Below the pieces are notes generated by a model, which worked only from the letters and a program-made list of their open reading frames with translations, did no database searches and was not told the origin of the DNA. DNA of 6,875 bases from an uncultured Prevotellaceae bacterium. GTDB lineage: Bacteria > Bacteroidota > Bacteroidia > Bacteroidales > Muribaculaceae. The first letter of the stretch is position 1; every line of letters begins with the position of its first letter. The DNA lies in NCBI GenBank assembly GCA_937916085.1, contig CALGGO010000006.1:1-6875 (forward strand), read 5' to 3'. The position numbers were made by a program, and so were the translations under genes. Positions 1-4,792 of this stretch are shown one piece after another.

Positions 1-45
1 AAATAATTTATCTATCTGACAAACAAATTGTTGTGAATTAACTGA

Positions 46-240
46 ATATCCCTAATTAAATTCGCTTCAGCCACAGATGCCTTTTGCAATAATATAGTTG
101 AGAACTTACGCGAGATTAACCGTTTGCAACAACTCCGCGACGAGTTGCTTCCTATGTTGCTGAACGGTCAACTCTCGGTAAATGACATCAAAAGTTACGA
201 CTTTATGCCACAAGATATGCCGATGGCGGCAGAGCCTTAG
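46..240 (+). pseudogene. Broken 3' tail of a type I restriction specificity gene (hsdS remnant)
   Basis: This reading frame, open from 46 to the TAG at 238-240, encodes the distal conserved region of HsdS. It holds an Ala/Phe-rich segment (IKFASATDAF), then a helix with EINRLQQLRDELLPMLLNGQ, then a 22-residue tail. The same helix ends the hsdS half at 1801-2553, and the DNA at 112-170 matches 2458-2516 at about 51 of 59 positions. Nothing can read into it from the left: stops lie at 34-36 and 43-45 in this frame, at 39-41 in the frame two bases on, and at 17-19 in the third. Frame 3 reads an HsdS-plausible stretch just before its stop, so a frameshift plus point decay is likely. In intact HsdS this region forms the second spacer helix that contacts HsdM. 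It is most likely a silent remnant, possibly usable as a homologous-recombination donor. If the sequence holds an error near 35-60, it could be the end of an intact hsdS lying to the left. Confidence 0.7.
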
Positions 241-727
241 GTAAATTGCGATTTATCGCAGTGAGATTGTCAATAGCTTGACCAATATTAGTTACAAAAG
301 AACCGATTTCAGCTTCATTAAGTGATGCTGAAACCTTAAAGTCCATAATTTGGTCTTTATCGCCTCTTGGCATTTTACTGCCTTTTGTACCTTTCATGAC
401 ATAATCATAAAAGGCATCTTGCATGAGTACCGCATATAAAAACGCCGATGAATGACCATTCTTTGCTCTAAGGCAAAGAACATCATTAGAACACGCTCCG
501 CTTTCAGTTGCAAGCCAGATTTTTTTGAGATATGGGCGAATATTTGCAATAAGCACATCACCTATTTCAAATTTGGTCAGCGAACATGGCGATGGTGGCA
601 GATTTGTTGCAACAACCCGGCCACTTTTATTTTGGAGCAAAGAATCAGTAGTAACGTATTCTGACAAAGAAATATCGCTACTGCTAACTTTCTCATTTAC
701 ATACTCACTTATATCTGATAATTTCAT
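203..727 (-). CDS. hsdS: HsdS N-terminal half with target-recognition domain 1 (invertible cassette)
   Basis: This 174-residue protein is the N-terminal half of a type I restriction-modification specificity subunit, the part that reads one half of the bipartite DNA target. It begins MKLSDISEYVNEKV, typical of Bacteroidetes HsdS. The domain runs to about residue 150 with the family-like segments FEIGDVLIANIRPYLKK (53-69) and GTKGSKMPRGDKDQI (113-127), followed by the start of the central spacer helix (AIDNLTAINRNL, 151-162). INRNL is encoded exactly by the 15-bp crossover core at 242-256. After it come only 12 unrelated residues, read antisense through the end of the hsdS remnant. An intact HsdS (about 400 residues) would continue ERVARQLYDYWFVQ, and that continuation starts at the matching core at 1801-1815. 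The gene follows the recombinase gene after 39 nt and has its own -7-like box at 747-754. Half-size HsdS proteins can dimerise and work in some systems, but this one lacks most of the spacer. Family assignment is strong; activity in this state is uncertain. Confidence 0.88.
   Translation of the reverse strand: MKLSDISEYVNEKVSSSDISLSEYVTTDSLLQNKSGRVVATNLPPSPCSLTKFEIGDVLIANIRPYLKKIWLATESGACSNDVLCLRAKNGHSSAFLYAVLMQDAFYDYVMKGTKGSKMPRGDKDQIMDFKVSASLNEAEIGSFVTNIGQAIDNLTAINRNLPKALPPSAYLVA
239..260 (+). repeat. Recombination site 1 of the hsdS shufflon
   Basis: Positions 239-260 match 2516-2537 over all 22 bp in the same orientation. The 15-bp core TAAATTGCGATTTAT (242-256) recurs inverted at 1801-1815. 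Read on the minus strand the core encodes INRNL in the hsdS N-half. It is itself a near-palindrome, TAAAT-TGCG-ATTTA, as expected for two recombinase arms around a short spacer. Positions 247-260 also form TGCGAT-TT-ATCGCA. The exact crossover point cannot be set from sequence alone. Confidence 0.8.
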
Positions 728-746
728 TTTGCAGCTGTTTAGACTG

Positions 747-754
747 CAAAAGTA
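747..754 (-). promoter_or_regulatory. Candidate Bacteroidetes -7 box for the hsdS N-half
   Basis: The minus strand reads TACTTTTG, a full match to the Bacteroidetes TAnnTTTG -7 element. It lies 19 nt upstream of the ATG at 727, so the leader would be very short. No clear TTTG -33 element is seen. The box sits between the recombinase stop and the hsdS start, and would travel with the N-half when the segment inverts. It would then drive the joined hsdS. Confidence 0.45.
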
Positions 755-766
755 CTGATAATTTTG

Positions 767-1756
767 CTAACTGATGTACTTTCGATGAGCATTTTTTACG
801 TTATTCTGATTCACCATTGCATAATGTAACGTAGTGTCAATCTTTTTATGTCCCAATAAACGCTGCACCTGCTCTATTGGCATACCCTTGTCAATAGCCA
901 CCGTAGCCATCGTGCGCCGGAACTTATGGGGATGGATGCGACACACACTTGCTCGCTGACCTAGCCATCGTAAGCGTGCTTCGACACCGCCAATGCTCAA
1001 CCGCCCATGTTCACCGTTCAAACCGACGAACAATGCAGCATTGCCATCGTCTCGCTCTGCGAGGTAACGTAGCAAATGCACCTTTGCACGAGCATTGAAA
1101 TACACCGTCCGTTCCTTGTTGCCCTTGCCGAGAACAACGCATTGTCGCTCTTGAAAGTCGATGTCGGCTCGGTTGATTTTCACCAACTCGCCGACACGTA
1201 CCCCGGTTGAGGCAAGAAAATCAATCATGGCGAGGTCGCGCATCTCCTCGCAGGTGTCACGAAGCATTTCCAAATGCTCGTCGCTGATTGTTTCCTTGAC
1301 CAACTTCTCAGTCCGCACCTTGTGAATGCGACGTACCGGGCTTTTCACGATGTAGTCCTCATCTTCAAGCCATGAAAAGAAACTGGAAAATATGCGCCGC
1401 ATATTGTCGATTGTTACCATGCTTGAACCATTCTCCTGCTGATAAGCAGTCAAGTAACTGCGAATGTCATCTGTGCAGATCATTCGCAGGTCTTTCTCAA
1501 TCTTGTTGAGAAACTTCTGAATCGTCATTCGATAGTAGCCAATAGTCTTAGACGAACAACCCTCGATGTTCTTTGCAGAGATAAACGAGGTAAGAAGCAC
1601 CTCGTTATCATGGTTCACTCGCTCCTTGTCGCACACGCACGACAAATCAACGCCTTGCAGCGTGATTTTCAACACGCTGCGAAGTCGCTCCAACTGCGCC
1701 CCTGTCAGGCAGTCGGTCATACCACCAACCACCGCATCGATAATCTTATCTTTCAT
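767..1756 (-). CDS. Tyrosine site-specific recombinase, probable hsdS invertase
   Basis: This 329-residue phage-integrase/XerD-type recombinase has a SAM-like core-binding domain at about 49-145 and a catalytic domain at about 155-329. All catalytic residues are visible: Arg187 (TGVRVGEL), Lys211 (GKGNKERTV), His277 and Arg280 (HPHKFRRT), His303 (LGHKKIDTT) and nucleophile Tyr312 (LHYA). It should cut and rejoin DNA through a 3'-phosphotyrosine link. Its likely substrates are the three INRNL-coding cores at 242-256, 1801-1815 and 2519-2533. The gene lies inside the 242-1815 segment, on the same strand as the hsdS N-half that follows it. The ATG at 1756 gives the full domain and is the natural start. 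A perfect 8-2-8 palindrome (1774-1791) lies just upstream, between the start and the crossover core, and could be an operator or accessory binding site. Tyrosine recombinases beside shuffled hsdS genes are known in Bacteroides. The family call is certain; the substrate is inferred from context. Confidence 0.93.
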   Translation of the reverse strand: MKDKIIDAVVGGMTDCLTGAQLERLRSVLKITLQGVDLSCVCDKERVNHDNEVLLTSFISAKNIEGCSSKTIGYYRMTIQKFLNKIEKDLRMICTDDIRSYLTAYQQENGSSMVTIDNMRRIFSSFFSWLEDEDYIVKSPVRRIHKVRTEKLVKETISDEHLEMLRDTCEEMRDLAMIDFLASTGVRVGELVKINRADIDFQERQCVVLGKGNKERTVYFNARAKVHLLRYLAERDDGNAALFVGLNGEHGRLSIGGVEARLRWLGQRASVCRIHPHKFRRTMATVAIDKGMPIEQVQRLLGHKKIDTTLHYAMVNQNNVKNAHRKYIS

Positions 1757-1773
1757 TGCTATATATATTATTA

Positions 1774-1791
1774 AAGGTGAAACTTCACCTT
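1774..1791. promoter_or_regulatory. 18-bp palindrome upstream of the recombinase gene
   Basis: AAGGTGAA-AC-TTCACCTT is a perfect 8-2-8 inverted repeat. It lies 17 bp upstream of the recombinase ATG and 9 bp from the crossover core at 1801. The position fits an operator for autoregulation or an accessory recombinase site. No TAnnTTTG box was found in this 44-bp gap, so the recombinase promoter is not identified. Confidence 0.45.
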
Positions 1792-1800
1792 CAATATAAT

Positions 1801-1815
1801 ATAAATCGCAATTTA
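1801..1815 (-). repeat. Recombination site 2 of the hsdS shufflon (inverted copy)
   Basis: The plus strand reads ATAAATCGCAATTTA, the exact reverse complement of the cores at 242-256 and 2519-2533. It encodes INRNL at the start of the central spacer of the hsdS C-half. The flanks differ from sites 1 and 3, which share 22 bp, so the minimal shared unit is 15 bp. Being inverted relative to both other sites, it allows inversion of 242-1815 or 1801-2533. Confidence 0.8.
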
Positions 1816-2553
1816 GAGCGAGTCGCCCGCCAGCTCTATGACTACTGGTTCGTGCAGTTCGACTTCCCGAACAATGAGGGCAAGCCCTACAAGTCGAGCG
1901 GCGGTGAGATGCTCTATGAGAAAATGATTAAGTTACATATTCCCTATGGGTGGCAAGTCGTGAAGTTATCATCTATTGCTGATGTGTTTAACGGTGCAAC
2001 TCCTTCGACCGCAGATGACGAGAACTATGGTAATGATTACGTTTGGGTTACTCCCAAAGATTTATCAGGCCAAAAGGCTAAATTTACATATCGAACAGCA
2101 AGAAACATTTCAATGAAAGGTTACAACTCTTGCAGTACGCACCTCATGCCTAAAAATACTATTCTTATGTCAAGCCGCGCGCCGATTGGGTTATTATCAA
2201 TTGCTGGCTGTGAATTATGTACTAATCAAGGTTTCAAAAGCTTCGTGTGTAAGAATAATAAATTATATCAATATCTATATTACTATCTTCTTACTCACAT
2301 GAAACAAATTGAGCAGTTAGGTAGTGGAACAACCTTTAAGGAAGTGTCACGGGAAGAATGCGTGAAATTTCTCATACTTGTTCCACCTAATGATATGATT
2401 GATAATTGGTTCGCAAAAGCTGAACCCTTGTTTCAATCACAATTTCAAAACCAAAAGGAGATTGACCGCTTGCAACACTTGCGTGACGAGTTGCTGCCTA
2501 TGCTGCTGAACGGTCAGGTAAATTGCGATTTATCGCAAAGAACCCTTCCGTAA
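1801..2553 (+). CDS. hsdS: HsdS C-terminal half with target-recognition domain 2 (headless cassette)
   Basis: This is the C-terminal half of a type I specificity subunit, about 250 codons. Counting from 1801, it starts inside the central conserved region (INRNLERVARQLYDYWFVQ..., then GKPYKSSGG at about residues 27-35). A target-recognition domain follows, with YGWQVVKLSSIADVFNGATP, WVTPKDLSGQ, SSRAPIGLLSIAG and TNQGFKSF, all typical of the family. It ends with the distal helix KEIDRLQHLRDELLPMLLNGQ and the tail VNCDLSQRTLP. There is no proper start. The frame is open back to a TTG at 1756, but those 15 codons do not look like HsdS, and the first internal ATG (1909) is beyond the spacer. The natural head is the N-half at 727-203: inverting 242-1815 fuses the halves in frame, 162 + 245 = 407 residues. 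As sequenced it is probably silent, although initiation at TTG 1756 or ATG 1909 cannot be excluded. Confidence 0.88.
   Translation: MNRNLERVARQLYDYWFVQFDFPNNEGKPYKSSGGEMLYEKMIKLHIPYGWQVVKLSSIADVFNGATPSTADDENYGNDYVWVTPKDLSGQKAKFTYRTARNISMKGYNSCSTHLMPKNTILMSSRAPIGLLSIAGCELCTNQGFKSFVCKNNKLYQYLYYYLLTHMKQIEQLGSGTTFKEVSREECVKFLILVPPNDMIDNWFAKAEPLFQSQFQNQKEIDRLQHLRDELLPMLLNGQVNCDLSQRTLP
2516..2537 (+). repeat. Recombination site 3 of the hsdS shufflon
   Basis: This is a 22-bp direct copy of site 1 (239-260), including the core at 2519-2533. Here the + strand is the coding tail of the hsdS C-half (V-N-C-D-L-S-Q, just after LLNGQ). The same DNA read on minus would be the INRNL end of an N-half. No N-half is present to its right, which suggests loss of a cassette that once faced it, or a spare acceptor site. 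Confidence 0.75.
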
Positions 2554-2569
2554 CGCTGTTTTTCCTTTT

Positions 2570-2577
2570 CAAAGTTA
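2570..2577 (-). promoter_or_regulatory. Candidate -7 box pointing left, antisense to the hsdS C-half
   Basis: The minus strand reads TAACTTTG, a full TAnnTTTG match, 17 bp beyond the end of the hsdS C-half. It would transcribe leftward, antisense to that half in the present orientation. If 1801-2533 inverted, it would read the half in sense, but no ATG lies in frame ahead of it. No clear -33 element is seen, so a chance match is possible. Confidence 0.25.
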
Positions 2578-2676
2578 GGATTGATACGACTGACATCGTT
2601 ATTCATTAATTTTCAGAACATTAAGCCCTGACAAAAGTCTGACAATTACTGTGGCACGGTTTTTGCTGTATTATCA

Positions 2677-2696
2677 TTGTGCAACAAGTTGCACAA
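2677..2696. repeat. 20-bp perfect palindrome
   Basis: TTGTGCAAC-AA-GTTGCACAA is a perfect 9-2-9 inverted repeat about 120 bp downstream of the hsdS C-half and about 60 bp upstream of the -7 box at 2759. No T-run follows on +. On minus the T-rich stretch precedes the stem rather than following it, so a terminator is unlikely. A dimeric regulator site is more likely. Confidence 0.4.
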
Positions 2697-2758
2697 AAAG
2701 TTATTCACATTTTGAAAAATAGTCGGGTAAAAGTGTCCGCTGTTAGAAAAAATTGTAG

Positions 2759-2766
2759 TAACTTTG
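2759..2766 (+). promoter_or_regulatory. Candidate -7 promoter box overlapped by a palindromic operator
   Basis: TAACTTTG matches the Bacteroidetes TAnnTTTG element exactly. The last bases of the box are the first bases of a perfect 8-2-8 palindrome, TTGCGCTC-GT-GAGCGCAA, at 2764-2781. The palindrome would cover the transcription start, expected near 2770, as an operator would, or would form the 5' stem of the transcript. It points toward the structured gap and the TerB gene. No good -33 TTTG was found. Confidence 0.45.
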
Positions 2767-3086
2767 CGCTCGTGAGCGCAACGAAATTTACAGTTCAATG
2801 TTCTCACACCGTATTCCCAAAGCATTTGAAACGATGTTAAACATGTACTCAAATGCAGCCCACGCCGGGCTGAGGACTTGAACTCCGAAGCGGGAGTTGG
2901 GTAGGGAATAGGGAATATGACATACAGAAGGCGTTTACTAAACGTCTTGTCTTTGACTTATCAGAATCTAGCAAATTCAAAACCACAGTCAAGGATAAGG
3001 CAACGGTAGATGCTTGCGGGATATGTTTATACCTTCTCTTATTTTTGCACTCCATTAGGTGCAAGCAAGAGATTATATTCATATCG

Positions 3087-3180
3087 GCGTGGGCTATCGG
3101 CGTTGCTCGTTCTACTGTGGTGGGCAATGCTAGAGCCTTGATAAGCGGGATGAGTAACAGTATGATTCCCCACGCTTTTT
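3087..3180 (+). terminator. Possible terminator-like closing stem of a structured RNA
   Basis: GCGTGGG (3087-3093) can pair with CCCACGC (3169-3175), which is followed at once by TTTTT (3176-3180). The enclosed segment is about 75 nt and has a small inner hairpin (GGC/GCC around 3123-3137). A GC-rich stem followed by a U-run suggests the 3' end of a transcript, but the long loop makes it atypical. It lies about 95 bp before the TerB gene. Confidence 0.25.
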
Positions 3181-3235
3181 GTGTGTTCATCAACAAATTT
3201 TTCATCTGCCAGTTAGGGGAATGCTTGCAAAATTT

Positions 3236-3243
3236 TAGGTTTA
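3236..3243 (+). promoter_or_regulatory. Weak candidate -7 box for the TerB-domain gene
   Basis: TAGGTTTA differs from TAnnTTTG only at the last base and lies 32 bp upstream of the ATG at 3276. No clear -33 element is placed correctly. If it is not used, the gene may be read from the promoter at 2759 through a leader of about 500 nt. Confidence 0.25.
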
Positions 3244-3275
3244 CTACTCATAGAGAAGTATACTAATAGCGAGGA

Positions 3276-4673
3276 ATGAAGCAAACCGAGCGTGCAAGTA
3301 TTATGAGAATTGTATCGGACATGGTTAAGTCTGATACAATCATCGACATGCGCGAAATAGAGCTCGTCAATGGCATAAAGCAGAAATACAACATCACGCA
3401 AGAAGATGAGATTTCTGCAGAATCAATTTTGATGTCAGACGCCATTCACTTCCTGCAAGATGCGGGCGACAGTCTTAAACAGGATTTATGGGGCGACCTG
3501 CAAGCGATGGCTTTAGCTGGCAATGCGTGCTCACGAGAAGAAGCCATGCATCTCCTCGCTGTTGTGGCTTGCTTTTCGAAGCGTTTCTCAGCCATTTCAG
3601 ATGTCATATCTATAGAACTAGATAGTAATATAAAGGTGGACAACTCGCAAGTTCTATATATTGAAGGTGAGTATTACAAAGAAACCAATCGCGAGATAAC
3701 CACATACTACCGTGAAATCATTAACGAACTTCGTCTTGTAGGACTAAATTTCGTTTATATTCCTAAGGTTGGGGAGCATTACCGTTCATTGTCGAAAGAA
3801 GACCTCTACAACTTGATTTCTTTCCTTTATCCCACCATAAACCACGAACAAATGGAGCATGTGGCAAAACAACTTGCCACGATGAGTACATCCGACTTTT
3901 GCAAGTCGGAAATAGTTGGCCGCATGAGAATGAATAGCCTTGCGCACTCATTACCATCAATTATGTTCCGCGTGGGAGCTTCGACTATTGGCAATAAAAC
4001 CATTGACAATTTTCTTGTAATAACTATAGAAGATGACGTTAATGTCACCATCAAACGCATAGTAGATGCTTTTGTTTCGTTATTCTCACCTCGAATTCTC
4101 AACACAATGTATGAGAACAAACATCGCTTTGTCTATGATGGTTATTACAAGCAAATTCTCGACAGCTTCGTTTTCAAGAAAGGGATACGAAGCAGCGTAG
4201 TCGTGGACATCATTCATGGTGAAATCTATTTGCCTGAAGCAGACACAAAGATAACTGGTTTGCATCGTCGTGAAAAGGCTCTTTATGCGCTATTCTTGCT
4301 TGAATCATCTACTGGTGGTATCAACTTCAATAAACCCGATGGCGCAAAATCGCTTGAACGATATAAGCGTCGTATGGACGTTCTGCAACAAAAGTACGAA
4401 ATAATCTATGAGAGCTTCGGAGGTGAACGTGCCAAAGCTCCTAAAATTGAATTATCCGAAAACCGCTTGCCAATGATAAGCCTCATCAAAAGATGCTTTA
4501 GACAGTTAGGTGAATTACTCAATGAACCGGACGACTATCTTATTCAAAGAAACTTATTCGGCAACTACTGTGTGACCATTCCTCCCGAATTGTGCCTGTG
4601 CTATGACATTAAGACAGCCCTAAATTGTCGATTTGAGGAGTCGGAATTTTGGAGCAAATTACTTGCCATGTAA
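3276..4673 (+). CDS. TerB-like domain protein with an uncharacterised C-terminal region
   Basis: This 465-residue protein begins with a TerB-like helical domain at about 8-105. The segment VKSDTIIDMREIELVNGI (17-34) carries the TerB acidic pattern, with Asp20, Asp24 and Glu27 placed like the metal-binding residues of the family, and a second helical half follows (to EEAMHLLAVV, 88-97). TerB proteins are cytosolic and are thought to work with TerD proteins in metal-linked or envelope-linked stress responses. TerB alone is about 150 residues, so some 360 residues are extra. I do not firmly recognise the middle (110-305). The C-terminal part (about 306-445) has GLHRREKALYALFLLESSTGGI and a later helix PMISLIKRCFRQLGELL. 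It recalls Bacteroidetes proteins whose domain starts EKALYLLFLxHPEGI, a possible DNA-binding or effector module, but that is a resemblance only. There is no signal peptide or membrane segment. The ATG at 3276, right after AGGA, keeps the whole TerB domain. Met10 (3303) is the alternative. Confidence 0.75.
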   Translation: MKQTERASIMRIVSDMVKSDTIIDMREIELVNGIKQKYNITQEDEISAESILMSDAIHFLQDAGDSLKQDLWGDLQAMALAGNACSREEAMHLLAVVACFSKRFSAISDVISIELDSNIKVDNSQVLYIEGEYYKETNREITTYYREIINELRLVGLNFVYIPKVGEHYRSLSKEDLYNLISFLYPTINHEQMEHVAKQLATMSTSDFCKSEIVGRMRMNSLAHSLPSIMFRVGASTIGNKTIDNFLVITIEDDVNVTIKRIVDAFVSLFSPRILNTMYENKHRFVYDGYYKQILDSFVFKKGIRSSVVVDIIHGEIYLPEADTKITGLHRREKALYALFLLESSTGGINFNKPDGAKSLERYKRRMDVLQQKYEIIYESFGGERAKAPKIELSENRLPMISLIKRCFRQLGELLNEPDDYLIQRNLFGNYCVTIPPELCLCYDIKTALNCRFEESEFWSKLLAM

Positions 4674-4709
4674 CCTTGCAAGCAAAAATCCCCACCAGCT
4701 TAACATTTT

Positions 4710-4727
4710 AGTTGCAACATTGCAACT
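4710..4727. promoter_or_regulatory. Palindrome between the TerB gene and the TerD operon: terminator or operator
   Basis: AGTTGCAA-CA-TTGCAACT is a perfect 8-2-8 inverted repeat starting 37 nt after the TerB-gene stop. Its last T begins a run of four (ACTTTTGCG), so on + it could act as a weak intrinsic terminator. It also lies just upstream of the likely TerD promoter, where an operator would sit. Its GTTGCA half-site also occurs, arranged the other way round, in the palindrome at 2677-2696. Confidence 0.4.
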
Positions 4728-4761
4728 TTTGCGACTCACCTTAAAATAATAGCCAAATTTG
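4728..4761 (+). promoter_or_regulatory. Candidate promoter of the TerD operon
   Basis: A TTTG at 4728-4731 (-33-like) and CAAATTTG at 4754-4761 (-7-like, differing from TAnnTTTG only at the first base) are separated by 22 nt, slightly more than usual. The ATG of the first terD is 31 nt downstream. With the hairpin at 4710-4727 before it, this suggests the TerD genes form their own transcription unit. Confidence 0.35.
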
Positions 4762-4792
4762 CAATGGATTATTCATTAAATTCATTCAAACT

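Larger units (their letters stand above)
2554..3275. other. Gene-poor gap between the hsdS module and the Ter cluster; possible structured RNA
   Basis: I see no convincing protein gene in this stretch of about 720 bp. The open frames on both strands have no recognisable domain and overlap each other. It does hold inverted repeats: 2677-2696, 2764-2781, CAGCCC/GGGCTG at 2856-2872, AACTCC/GGAGTT at 2881-2898, AAGGCGTTTA/TAAACGTCTT with one G-U pair at 2928-2948, and TTGCAC/GTGCAA at 3045-3064. A longer-range pair, GCGTGGG (3087-3093) with CCCACGC (3169-3175), is followed by five T. A Bacteroidetes -7 box at 2759-2766 points into it. This fits a long structured RNA of about 410 nt, or a leader for the TerB gene, but matches no RNA family I can name. 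I saw no RNase P, tmRNA or SRP signature. Confidence 0.35.

Noticed and set aside
452..758. Two plus-strand open frames opposite the hsdS N-half
   Set aside because: They are antisense to a gene with clear family similarity and carry no features of their own.
1566..1799. Plus-strand open frame opposite the recombinase N-terminus
   Set aside because: It is antisense to a well-supported recombinase gene.
1756..1800. TTG-started extension of the hsdS C-half (MLYILLKVKLHLQYN)
   Set aside because: The 15 residues do not resemble HsdS, start from TTG on the strand opposite the recombinase start, and lie left of the crossover core. They are more likely just an open frame.
2646..2852. 68-residue minus-strand open frame
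   Set aside because: It runs through two perfect palindromes and the promoter-like box, and has no recognisable protein features.
2750..3200. RNase P RNA, tmRNA or SRP RNA as identity of the structured gap
   Set aside because: None of the conserved sequences I would expect, such as the GAGGAAAGTCC of RNase P RNA, is present.
2849..3205. 118-residue minus-strand open frame starting MKNLLMNTQKAWGIILLLIP
   Set aside because: The start looks slightly like a signal or membrane segment, but the rest has no domain or regular composition. The frame crosses the hairpins of a probable non-coding stretch. I have an unverified impression that such frames are common spurious calls in Bacteroidales.
3045..3266. 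73-residue plus-strand open frame
   Set aside because: It overlaps the minus-strand frame, has no domain or ribosome-binding site, and overlaps the hairpin at 3045-3064.
4621..4634. TAAATTGTCGATTT, resembling the recombination core
   Set aside because: It has an extra base in the centre, lies inside the TerB-gene coding region, and lacks the rest of the core. A chance match in AT-rich sequence is likely.
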